From Moringa oleifera (taxonomy: Eukaryota > Streptophyta > Magnoliopsida > Brassicales > Moringaceae): 64,000 nt of DNA. The stretch covers positions 2,061,001-2,125,000 of the forward strand of contig JAJFZO010000579.1 of the NCBI GenBank assembly GCA_021397835.1, written 5' to 3'. Below, in pieces: positions 1 through 11,281 of the stretch. The number at the start of each line of letters is the position of its first letter. Position 1 is the first letter of the stretch. The notes beneath the pieces were generated by a model. The model saw only the letters and a program-made list of their open reading frames with translations. It searched no databases and was not told the DNA's origin. A program made the translations under genes and the position numbers.

Positions 1-219
1 TTTATCATTCTGTGTATATTAAAATGGAACTGAAAGTCTGGTTGAAAAAAGGAAACCTGTTCTTTTTTCTCTTTGATCAAATGTGTCATAATTTGTAGGT
101 TAACTGGATTTGTGCCACTTCCTTAACCCACATTGTACTACTTTATGTCAGATTTGTGGTGTGGCTTTAGTGAAATGTAGATACCATAATTTGCTTACTT
201 CATCTTGTGAACATTGCAG

Positions 220-3200
220 GTTCTTTCATGTAAAAATGTTTTCTCCAGCTTCCAGAAGGTTCCACGATCTCCCACTCCATCAATAGGTAAAACTCCAAGA
301 AATGACAGTGAAATAAGGAGAAAGCCCATAGGAACAGGTCGTGATGAAGGGGAACTCCCAGTCAGATTGCTTGCTGACCTAGACAGCTTATTTTTTTCAA
401 TTCAAGGGCTTACTGTCCATTACAAGCTTTGCTTGCCTGGTTCACCCCCTCGCTCCTTATCCTCAACCACCTTTCTTGAACCCAATTCCAGCTGTACCAC
501 TCCAGATATGGCTCTTGGAAGGCCAAAGCTTGATAGGCAAGGGTTAATTGTGTCATCAAAAATTCAATATCATCATCTTCACAGGAGCTATAGCAATCAG
601 TTTCACAGCTCTTCCTTACATGCTCCTCTTCTTGATGGTTCATCAACTTCTCAAGTTCTATCTGAAGATATTCCTGTTTTAAGCCTGGATGATGCTGGTC
701 AAGAGGATGACATGAGTAAATTGAACTCTGGGCCTTTACTAGAGCAAGATGTTGAGGGAAATGGCCAGTTTGGTATAGTGCTAGTACATGGATTTGGAGG
801 AGGAGTCTTTTCATGGCGACATGTAATGGGAGTGCTCGCTAGGCAACTTGGTTGTATGGTAGCTGCTTTCGATCGACCTGGCTGGGGATTGACTTCTAGG
901 CCACGTAGAAAAGATTGGGAGGAAAGACAATTGCCCAATCCTTACAAGCTTGAAGTTCAGGTAATTGTGGGCTCGACATTGACTCTAATTAGTTTTAGTT
1001 TGGAATGGTGCTGCAGCAGGTAGGATAACAACTCAACAGTGTCTCCTAGGCTTCTGGATGGAGAGATTATTTGAGATAATATGCTGCAAATATGCATAAA
1101 GTAGAGGTGATAGGAAGTGAAGAAACATACAGCATTGGCACAGTTATAAACGCCTTGCTATCTAAAGTTCCTTCAACTTGATTTGTCATGCTGTTAATAT
1201 TTATATTGTTTCCCAAATATTTATTACTTGTCCTGCTAAAATTTATTCTCTATAGGCTGTTTTGCCTGTTGACCCTTTTACAAATTGAGCATGTTATTAA
1301 TACATTATAATTTTTGGTATGGCTTTACTTCTCAGTTGTGCTGTAGCAGACAGGATAACTAATGGGTTCTCCTAGTTTTCTGGAGAATTAACCCTCTATG
1401 ATGCTCAGTTAATTGTTCTTAAATATAGATATCTTGTAAGCTGCCAGATTGATCTTCTAGCTGGCTGCTGATTTTTTGGAAAATTAGTGTGTGTGTTTGT
1501 TTTTAATTGTTGATCTTGAACATGTCCACATATTTTTTAATTTTCATCTCATTAGTTCTGGGAACCTAATTACGCATGCAAGCCTGAACATGTTAGTTGT
1601 GATGTTTTCAGGTTGACTTGCTTCTTTCTTTCTGTTCTGAGATGGGATTTTCTTCCGTGGTGCTTGTTGGTCATGATGATGGTGGCCTGCTTGCTTTGAA
1701 GGCAGCAGAAAGAGTTCAAGCATCAATGAATTCTTCCAGTGTGAGTAAACCTTTTCAACTGAATCATGTTATGCAGCTTAAGCCTATTAGTATTATGGTA
1801 TATTTATGCTGGAAAGGATCAAGCTCCTTATGAGTTTAAGGCCTTAAACAGTTTTTATTGGGTGGAATAGAAGAAAGGTATATATCCAAAAAAAAAAAAA
1901 AAAAGAAAAAAGAAGGAAAAGAAAAAAGGAAATAAAATGCATATTGATTGAGTTAAATTCGTTGAATGGAGGAGTTCAGTCTTTTCAATTTGAAATGTCA
2001 TGAATGCTTCTGTGTTGACGTTTAAGATACTATTTACTACCACATATAGCAATTTAAATGTTTCAAAGCATTTAAATTGCTATTTGTTATGCAAGTATAT
2101 TGATAATTCCGTTCTTGTTTCTCACACCTCCAATGCCTTTGTTTCTGGATGATGCAGATAGCAATCAAAGGGGTGGTGTTGCTTAATGTTAGCCTGTCAA
2201 GAGAGGTAGTTCCTGCCTTTGCAAGGATACTCTTGCATACTTCACTTGGGAAGAAGCACTTGGTTCGTCCTCTTTTGCGGACTGAAATTACTCAGGTGGT
2301 GAATCGACGTGCGTGGTATGACACTACCAAACTAACAACAGAAGTGTTAAGCCTCTACAAGGTATTTGATAAAGAAAAGAAAAAATCTGAATCCTAGAAT
2401 ATTTTTGTAAGGATTGCACAGAAACATGATGTCATTGTGAGTTTAATCATAAACTATTAGCATTAGTCACTACCAAAAAGACGGTTTACGAAAACAATCT
2501 CTCTGTCACTATGATTTAATCAAAGATATCAGCATTCTACTTCCCATGAATGAAATTTCCAAAAGTAAGATGAAGCTACTAATCAAACTGCTCTCTACAT
2601 ATGAAAGGATGCCAAAGTATATCATCTGGACAAATATATTTACCTCATCTAGATAAATACATTTACCATATTTATGTGATTACATTTGAGAAGTGGATAT
2701 GAGTTTCAAGTTATAGACCATGTCATTACTCACTGTGTTTATACCTCAGGCCCCACTATGTGTAGAAGGTTGGGATGAAGCTCTTCATGAGATAGGTAGA
2801 CTGTCATATGAGATGGTTCTTTCACCGCAAAATGCAGCCTCACTGCTGGAAGCTGTAGAAGACTTGCCTGTGTTAGTCATCTCAGGTGCTGAAGATGCCC
2901 TCGTCTCTCTGAAATCTTCCCAAGCTATGGCTTCGAAACTTGTAAATTCTGTAAGTTCCCTCCATCATTTCGTTACCCTGTGCAGTCTGCAACTCCTTGA
3001 ATTGCCATGTATAAAGAATTATCTGGAGTAGAAAGAGCGAAAAAATTGATTCTTAAATTTCTTTTCATCAGTTAATCTAATCTGGGTATGTTTATGTCAA
3101 TGCAGAGACTAGTTGCAATATCTGGATGTGGCCATCTTCCACATGAGGAGTGTCCCAAGGCATTGCTCGCAGCTATATCACCCTTCATAAGCAGACTGAT

Positions 3201-3228
3201 ACTTAGACCAGATATGCAAAACCAATAG
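220..3228 (+). CDS. alpha/beta-hydrolase fold protein, 5' end outside the window
   Basis: Five exons read in one frame: 220-960, 1612-1740, 2158-2361, 2750-2950 and 3106-3228 (TAG), giving 465 visible residues. Each junction has GT/AG ends and all introns are phase 0. The protein enters through an acceptor at 217-219, so at least one earlier exon lies off the window and 1-219 is intron. Seen: oxyanion-type HGFGGG, then FDRPGWGLTSRP. The second exon has a nucleophile elbow G-H-D-D-G with Asp in the nucleophile position, as in epoxide hydrolases and dehalogenases rather than Ser lipases. The acid candidate is Asp in SGAEDALV and the base is His in SGCGHLPHEE. The order nucleophile-acid-His fits the fold. 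The substrate is unknown. The roughly 190 residues before HGFGGG are low-complexity and Ser-rich. Family call is firm; epoxide-hydrolase-like chemistry is inference. Confidence 0.9.
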
Positions 3229-3956
3229 ATGTCCTATGTTTTAATTTAACTCATAAATAGTGTTGCTACCTGTTGTAGGGGCCTCTTCTTTTCTTCTTTG
3301 GTATTTTGATTTTCCCTTTTCAAGCAATTTATCCCATCAGGAAGAGACTAACGTCGACTCTCTTCGTTTGGGTAATTTTGATGTTCTACTAGGATAGAGG
3401 GCTGTCTCACTTGTATTGGTTTTCTTCTTTGTTTTCTCTTTTCTATCTTCTCCCATGGGGAAAGGTTCAAATTTATTTATGTTTGTTTGAAACAGTGATT
3501 GTAATTTGCCACTTAAAAAGGGAGTAGGCAAATAGCATATAATTTGTAAAATCTTGAGATTTGCAATATAGGCATGGTTTCTTTCACAAACCATGCTCAT
3601 TCATTACATTTCTTTTTGTTGCTATAGTTTATCTCGGCCAATAATTTAACGAATATTTTTATAATTTCTAATAATAATATGAAAAATAAAAAATAAATAA
3701 AAAATATTAATCCTTAATTTTATCATAAGGTTTCATGTAATAATCTCCTTGAAGTTTTATTATAGCTTATATCTTTCCAACAAATCAATGATTCAATTGA
3801 TCATTATGTATAAATTTATATTGAAAATAAAATTATATGAATTAAATTGAATGATCTTTTATTAAGATTTGAATAGAAAAATAATTAATTTCAAATTTCT
3901 AAATTTTGATATTTAAACTTAAACAAGAATCATTTAAAAACTAATGTGAGTGAGGG
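3229..3956. other. 3' flank and AT-rich spacer
   Basis: This holds the probable 3' UTR of the hydrolase gene and then AT-rich spacer. The short open frames here have no recognisable domain. I see no gene. Confidence 0.6.
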
Positions 3957-4950
3957 GTGCGGGGGAAGTCAACCACGTTCTGTTTTTTTTTTTTTTTTTA
4001 TGCTGTCACGAACTCCTTCACACGCCCTGTCAAATTATCAACTCAAAACTGCAGTCACATAACGTGGAGGAGGAGATGGCTCGAGGTGCGCACTGCATGT
4101 GCACCCGCGCCGCGCATTAGCATAAGCCATGTACACATATGTACAGTGTACGCCTACTATATATCTGCTATACAATTCGTATTGGATTCATTGATCGCTG
4201 CAAAATTCAGATTCCCGCTCCGTCATTTTAGATCCTTCTGCATTTAAAATTTCATGCCGGGAAGCCTTCTCTCATTCCCTGCAAGGGAACTCTCTCTTCT
4301 CTCTCTGTTGCTTTCTACAAAACCCAAGAAGCGTTCTGTCTAGTTTCTTGGTTTCTTGGGTTTGATATGGTTTAAGGTGTGTGCTTATCTTGGGTGCTTT
4401 TCTCTTTTCTTCGTCTTTGCAGAATTGTAAATCATTGTACAGTCTCATTTCTTTAATCTTGTTATCTCTCTTTATCTGCACAATTTCCATGTGTGTTTAT
4501 TCCTATATTTCATTCTCTTAGTTTATCTCTTCTAGAGTACTCTGTACTCTGGTCTCTATGCAATGATTTGGAAATTTTTCTTTGACTGTGATCAAGGTTA
4601 ATACTCTCTTCGTAAGTAAAACTTTTTTTCTTTGTTTTTACTCGTTTGAGAGTGACACCCATACGCTTTCTAGCTTTCATGTTTTCTTTTTCTCTGCAGC
4701 TTCTCTTTTTCCTGTGCTCCCTTTTTTTCTTTTTTAAATATTTGTTTTCAAGTGTTTTATTAGTTCTATTTCTGGTAAATTTAGATTGATCTTTTCGTCT
4801 TTTGTTTTCTCCTTTTTCTTGTTTAGGTTGCTCTGGTGATCGCACCCGCGTAAAAGTATTATCGAGTTCTTAAATTTTGAAAGTGATCGGGGTTTTGTCT
4901 CCAACAGCTTCAAGGTACCTTTCTTTCTTTTGTCGCCTGTAATTTCTTTT
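3957..4950 (+). promoter_or_regulatory. promoter plus TC-rich leader-like stretch without a gene behind it
   Basis: GC-richer sequence around 4060-4130 is followed by a TATA-like ACTATATATC near 4157. About 100 bases later a strongly TC-rich tract (4260-4320) resembles a plant 5' UTR. A possible exon end, CTTCAAG before GTACCT, lies near 4916. No coding sequence follows within 1.8 kb on this strand. It may be the leader of a lost or TE-interrupted gene, a non-coding transcript, or chance composition. Confidence 0.3.
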
Positions 4951-6816
4951 TTTCTTTCCTTACTATTCTGCTGCATTCTTGTGTTCGGTTTAGTGGGTTT
5001 TCCACTCTTTCGGCTATCTGTCCGTGGGATGGCTTATTTTTATTGTCTTTTTTTATTCCCTTTGTATTTCATTGTGTAACCTTTTGGTCTATAAAAGATT
5101 TGTTTGTTTATCCATTAATCTTATGTATTTGCTTCTAAGATCAAATTTGTCCTTGCCTTTTTTATTTTTCCAGATATGGTTTGATTACTGGATTTTTTTT
5201 TACCTGCCTCAAGTTTTTACTTTTGGTTGAGACAGTGTGGCATTATAAAAGATTATGGGTAGTGTGCTGGTAAATGGTCTCCCATGGTACTTCGAAGCTT
5301 GTCATAGTGTTAGTTCTGGATGATTTTCAAGTTGACAAGAGGATGAGCTTTGTTTAGGGTCTTTTTCGTGATGCAACTTCCTTTCCTTGCCTCTCTAGAA
5401 GGTTTAGGCTACATATGCCGAATCATATTGGAATTTCAAGAACAAAGTATTTATTTATGTTAGCATAAGCTTAGGATCAAACTTACTTTCAGCACATATT
5501 CATTTTTTTATTTTATTTTAGGAGTGGATGAGAAAGGATAAGAATTATCCCTTCTTACCCCTTTTTCTTTAGTCGTGTGCCCAAGTGCTGGACAAAACAT
5601 AATGGAGAATTATCATCAATATGAGACTAATTATGTATAAAAATTGTCCTTTTTCTTCTCTTTTCTTTCCATTTACCTACTAATACTTCCGCTCCCATTT
5701 TTCAAGCCTTTTGTTTGGTAAAAGCTCTCTTTTTATTTTTTTTTAATAAACATCAATCAAAATTTTTAAAAATATTATCTTAAAATTAACTTTGAGCTTT
5801 AAAATGTATCTAAATTGATGTTACGTGAAAATAGTATCGATTAAGATTAAGCCACATAGGAAGGGATCTCTTTGAATGATATTTGTGTTGGAAAAGACTC
5901 TACAAGATAATTAGATGGTCAAGGGGCTATTGCGATGTGGCTGAAGTATTCTCCCAAACTCAAGTCAGTGATGTATTAGAGTCTTGCTAAGGTAAGATAG
6001 CTTGAAGGTCTTCCCTTAAGAGTTAGGTCAGGGGGCATAACTCTCATGTCAACATGGTATGCTTTGTCCTTACTGGAGTAGTTTGAGATACCAAGCTATC
6101 TTTGCTATAGACAAGAATGTCAATCTTCGGATCTTTTGATGCTTCCTTTATTAACACTTAGTCGTTTAGCACTCAGACTTCAACTTTACTTCTCATCACT
6201 TTTAAGGCATATTGTGCTTTATCGGGAAGCTGTTGCTAGGTTGCTCGTCATGGGCCTATCTTGGTAGCTTAGGCACAATTGATGTTTTTGCCAGATTTTT
6301 TTTTTTAAGTCAGTTTGCATAGGTGGTATTTCTTTGTTGCCTGATCAGGTTAGAGGCTTCTCGGTGCCCTCTCTCATGATCTTGACTATTCGAATCGTAA
6401 ATTCTTCTTTATCTCTTAAGATGGTTTGCCAAATTATGCTTTTGAATGGGGTACCAACCCTTTCTTTCTTTTTAGCTGTCCTATCCTTGTAGTCAGAAAG
6501 TCTTTGAGAGTCTTCATAACTGTTTAAATGAGGTGTGTGACTGACCCATTATGGTTTGCGTCCATGGATTCACACCTAGGTTAACTAGTCTTGATCCTTA
6601 CATTCTCTTTTATTTTTTCTTCTTTCGAGGAAGTGGCATAGGTCGCTGATTATCTTTTTACCTTTTATCATTCTTTATATCATTTTGTTTTTTATTATTA
6701 GAGTTTACTGACCTTATGTTCGTTCTTTATTTTTATTTTTTTGCCAGTTTGTTTATTGCTGTTACTGGATTTGACATCTCCTAAACTTATCTGTTTTTAG
6801 TCGTTCAGCTTGCAAC
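4951..6816. other. T-rich spacer without a recognisable gene
   Basis: T-rich sequence. From about 5.85 kb the composition becomes more balanced and could be the non-coding part of the element whose remnants follow at 6.8 kb. No domain is visible in any frame. Confidence 0.4.
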
Positions 6817-7931
6817 ATGCTACTTTCTTATGCTGAGTTCAACGAACTCCGTAACCAGGCGAAGTGCAAAGCTAGTGAGGCAGCAGTCGAGTCGAGTAGG
6901 CAACGAGAAGAGAAGCCGTCCACAAGCATGGTGTCGCAACCTTGTATTCGCGCTACAACGTCTTCCATTGCAACCACTTCTATTGTCATGAAGACTCCTT
7001 CTACTATTGTGTCTTCACCGTCTGTTGCTCCACTAAGAGTTGTCTTCCCCGCCATAGATTATGTCGATTTTTTCAGCCACTACTTTCATTGTTCAATCTC
7101 CGCCAGCACCACCGTCGACACCAAAATTCATTCCTAATTAGTCAGTCCAATGTTCTGACTCAATTAAGAATTGCATGTCGCATTTGATATTGCAAACCAT
7201 ATTACTCTTCCCGGTGATCTAAGCCGCATCCACGACAAAACAATTGATGAGGCAGCTTACAGCGGCCTCATTCATCTTGGTCAGGTATGTGCCTCCTTTT
7301 TTATTTTTTCTTTATTTTTTTTGTACTTACCCTTTCTTCTTTTTCAGACTTTCTGTGAGGTCTCTGGATCGGTCCAGTACTTTTTTGTGAGTTTAAGAAT
7401 GGAAAGGAGGCCATAGACAAGCTCATGCTTTGTCGAACCATGCTTTGCCGGACCATGCTTAACTCTGTTACTGCTAAGTTACAATAAATGAAATTAGAAG
7501 ACGAGGATGCTCTTAGGCATATGGCAGCTTTGGATATGGCACTAAAGGCCAAGTCCAGAGAGTTGTTAGCCAACCAGTCTCGTGTCGCAGAGTTGGAGAG
7601 TGAATTCTTTGTAGCGCAAGTTGACATGAGGGCTCGCTTGATTGCTGCTTGTGATGAGGCCGTGGAAGCTTATAAGGAATCCGTCAAGCGCCTTTTTGAG
7701 AGGCAAAGGTATTCTACTGATGCCTTTGTTTATGTTCTCCAAGACACAAAGAAGAAGATACTCGAAGTTCACCCTGATTAGAATATCTCTTTCATCGACT
7801 GGTGTGACAACATGACGATTCCTCCTTATGTGGCACTCTCGTTGCCTAAGCTTTTACCTGAGTTAACCGATAAGTCGTTTGGCATCGCCAGTACTACTAA
7901 CTCCATCGACGCTCCTTTGAATATTAATTAA
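6817..7931 (+). pseudogene. decayed retroelement/gag-like coding remnant
   Basis: A run of + strand open pieces is broken by stops: 6817-7137 (Ser/Thr-rich), about 7170-7284, 7348-7487, 7488-7781 (Ala/Glu/Lys-rich, coiled-coil-like) and a short tail to 7931. A 63-base intron-like segment with GT/AG ends (7285-7347) separates LPGDLSR...HLGQ from the next piece. The layout (PGDLSR-type segment, long Ala/Glu coiled coil, short acidic tail) resembles gag-like or plant-mobile-domain-associated proteins repeated in dicot genomes. I recall this family only in outline. At least two in-frame stops (before 7488 and at 7779-7781) argue for a dead copy. It could also be a fast-evolving host gene fragment. 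Confidence 0.4.
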
Positions 7932-7944
7932 GGCTTTGTAATTT

Positions 7945-9480
7945 TTCTTTTTGAATGCCATGTACTTTTTTCAAGTAAATGAACATATTTCATAAGACTT
8001 GGTCATCTTTCTCTTTGGACTTAAGTTGCTTTTGCTTTCTTTTCTTTTTCAATACTCGGTAGAAATTTTTTCATCATGTGAAGTGGGCCTTTGCTACTTG
8101 CTTTTTGATCACTTAGTCGAAATGTTTTCTTTATGTGGACTAGACCTTTGCTATCTCTAGCCTAGGTTTCTTGTGTTCTTTTTTAACTTAAGCAAAACTT
8201 CTCATTGTTCGGCTTTTGGCTATTTTTCGGCCTTTTGTGACTTGGTCATTGTGAACTGCTTTTTGAAGCCTACATGCCTTGTGGCTTGTCTTTTTGAGCT
8301 TCTTGTGGTATGGTCACCATCATAGTGGATTTTTAATCGGGGTTGAATTTTTCAAGTGATTTAGAGAAATATTTTTGAGTATTTTTTTAAAAAATGTATT
8401 TTTTAAAAAATAAAAAAATTAGCTACCAATATTTTTTATGATATAGTTGGACATCAAAATTTATTTGTTTTTAAAAATATATATGGGATAATGTTTGGTC
8501 TTTCAAAATGAAAAAAAAAGAAAAAGAAAAAAGAGTTCAGGAGTCAATGAGTCATGTGGAAGAATTGGCACCTCATTACACTTAAAACTCGTTACTAATT
8601 AATCATAATTATTTTTTAATTTTAAAATTTACTTGATTTTTAAAATTGATTTTAAAAAACGTATATTTCAAAGGGAATGTGTATGAAATGAAAATAAGTA
8701 AAATTTTGATTTTTAAAAAATAAAAAGGTTTAACTCTTGTTTTACTTTTAATTTTTAGAATTATTTTTCTGAAGGAGGATATAAGGGTTTCATTCTTGTT
8801 TAACTTTTAATCCCAAAATAATTTTTTTATGATGAAGCATATGAATATCTCACTCTTGTTCAATTCCTAACCTCCAAATATATATAATTTTTTTTGTGAT
8901 TCATGCAGATACAATAATATGTTGATACTAAAATAAAACACATAGCAACATTATCTAAAGCGTATAAATAATTTCAATGTCTTATAATCATAACACAAGT
9001 AGATGATTAATAATTAATATTTAAATTAAAGTTTTAATTTAATTTTTATAATTTTATTAATTAAAAATAAAATAAATTAAAGATCATATAAATAAAATAT
9101 TTTAAAAAATACAAAAATTTCTACCATAAGATTTTCTTATTAATTTGAACAAAATTATTTTTTTAAATAATTTAATCGACTAGGAAAATAGAAAAGGGAT
9201 TTAATTAAGGATAAAAGAACGGATCAAAAATTAAATTATAATGATATGATATTTTAATTTAATATATTATTAAAATAAATAATATAATAATAATTTTTCA
9301 AAAAATTAACAATATTAAAAAATTATTGTTAAATTATTTTAAAAAATTAATTTATCTTTATAAAATAGTGTAATTTTGATAAAAATTTAAAAATTTCATA
9401 ATAAAAAATTGTAATTTTAAAATTTTTATAATAAAATATTATAATCTTAAATAAATTAATAAAATGTTCTGAACCACGTC
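7945..9480. other. AT-rich spacer
   Basis: Very AT-rich from about 8.34 kb on, with many homopolymer runs. No open frame of note and no recognisable repeat structure on either strand. Confidence 0.6.
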
Positions 9481-10345
9481 ATATATTTCGGGGCGCCTCC
9501 GAATAATGTTTGGAAACGTATGTCAATGTCTCTGTGGGCCGAATAATATCATTCTGTTTGGAAACAAAACAGGCCTTTGACAACAGAAGAGCTCGGACAT
9601 CTAATCGTCTTCATCACAGTCCTGCGCAAGTTAGGGCTATGCCGTGGAGAATTTCCCAGCTGTTGTGTAAGCGGTACCTACCTTTCTGTCTCTCTTTCTT
9701 TCTCCGTTTATCTCACTCGTGTTTGTTCACTATGTCTATTCATACACACGCATAAGAATACAGATGTACGTCTCCATTTGCTATTCTGTGTTTTTGCATG
9801 TGAAGGGAAGACTTACTGACAGGTTTTATAATGGGCAGCTTATTTGGCAAATGTGTGAGCATCATATGAATATTTCTAGTTTCGATTAGTAGTATTTTTA
9901 TTTTGGGTGGATTTGATTCAGTTCAGTTCCCTCTATGTTTCTGTGTATGTAATTCAAGTTGAAAGAGAAGCCATACATTCTATTAATGTTAAATTTGATT
10001 CTGATTGAAAATTTTCAGTGTTCTTCTTTGCTGTTTCTAGGAGAGAAAGAGAATCATCAGATATGCATTTGAAGTGGTCATATTGTTCTGTGGAGGGAAA
10101 GCTGAGAATTTATAGAATTTTGAGCTTGCCAGTGGTAAATTGGATGGAAGGAAGATATGGTTAAAGATTGACCTCCACCAATTAGTTGAGGGTCACTTGC
10201 AGTGTATTAGGTGATTCCAGTTATGTTATTTTAATAAAAATTGCAGATTAAACTGAATCCATTCAGATTTTTCTGCACATCCCTTTGCTTTAGTAGTGTG
10301 TTTCTCGACCAACTTTGCTGCTCACGTGTTATTGTCTTCTAACTA
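9481..10345 (+). other. probable leader/promoter region of the PPR gene
   Basis: Composition changes sharply near 9480 from AT-rich spacer to balanced sequence with TC-rich stretches near 9680-9720. This fits a promoter and 5' UTR, possibly with an intron. The short open frames here (for example from 9510 and 9577) overlap each other and show no domain. The transcription start cannot be fixed. Confidence 0.35.
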
Positions 10346-11281
10346 ATGGCAACATCATATGGCACCATACCCTTCTATGCATCAGTCCTTGATGCCTGTT
10401 CTTCAACAAAGAACCTTCAAAAACTTCAGAAAATCCATGCACAAACCATAACCCTTGGTATTGCTTGCAGTGACTTCATTAGAGCCAAACTTGTCTTCTC
10501 TTATGCTTCTTGTGCTCGCATGCACCAAGCCACACTGCTCTTTTCCTTCACTAACCACCAATCTACCTTCCTATACAACTCTCTCATTAGAGCCTACACT
10601 TCTATCAACCAATTCTCAAAATCTCTCTCCATTTTTCGCCAAATGATCCTTTGCCAAAAACCTGTTGATAGATACACCTTCCCTGCTGTGCTCAAGTCTT
10701 GCATCGGTTTATCTGCCCTTAGTCTTGGCAAGCAAGTTCATGGGGCTGTTTTGTTTAATGGGTATGCATTAGATTTGGCCAATTCTAATTCACTAATCAG
10801 TATGTATGCAAAATGTGGTGATCTGGATAGTGCAAGGAAGGTGTTTTTTCCAATGCTTGTGAAAAATGAGGTTTCTTGGTCGGCAATGATGGCAGGGTAT
10901 GGTATGCATGGGAAGTATGAGGAGATGTTTACCTTGTTCGAGAGGATGGTGGAGGCTGGGGTTAAGGTGGATGGTGTGACATTCTCGTCAGTGCTGATGG
11001 CGTGTAGTCATGCGGGGATGGTGGAAAAAGGGAGGGAGTATTTTCAGATGATGGATGGAAGATTTGGAGTGAAGCCATCACTGGAGCACTATACATGCAT
11101 GGTGGATATGTTAGGGCGGGCAGGGCAAATAGCTGAGGCGGAAGAGTTGATAATGGGGATGGAAATGGAGCCAGATGAGGTGTTGTGGAGGGCATTGTTG
11201 GGGGCATGCAGAATTCATGGGAAGCTGGATGTGGCTGAGAGGGTAGCTGATAAGATATATGGGAGGTCTTTGAGTTGTTGA
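10346..11281 (+). CDS. PLS-class pentatricopeptide repeat protein, short, ends inside the E motif
   Basis: Single-exon frame of 311 residues. PLS-class PPR motifs are plain: KIHAQTITLG near residues 29-38, YNSLIRAYTS near 77-86, the P-type stretch with TFPAVLKSC (111-119), GKQVHG (128-133), NSLISMYAKCGDLDSARKVF (148-167), SWSAMMAGYGMHGK (177-190), VTFSSVLMACSHAG (211-224), YTCMVDMLGRAG (249-260) and the start of an E motif, WRALLGACRIHG (281-292). Such proteins bind organellar RNA and take part in editing, splicing or stability. The repeat number is low, and the protein stops about 20 residues into E, with no E+ or DYW domain. It is either a natural short form or a truncated copy. I see no clear targeting peptide in the first 20 residues. 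Confidence 0.8.
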   Translation: MATSYGTIPFYASVLDACSSTKNLQKLQKIHAQTITLGIACSDFIRAKLVFSYASCARMHQATLLFSFTNHQSTFLYNSLIRAYTSINQFSKSLSIFRQMILCQKPVDRYTFPAVLKSCIGLSALSLGKQVHGAVLFNGYALDLANSNSLISMYAKCGDLDSARKVFFPMLVKNEVSWSAMMAGYGMHGKYEEMFTLFERMVEAGVKVDGVTFSSVLMACSHAGMVEKGREYFQMMDGRFGVKPSLEHYTCMVDMLGRAGQIAEAEELIMGMEMEPDEVLWRALLGACRIHGKLDVAERVADKIYGRSLSC

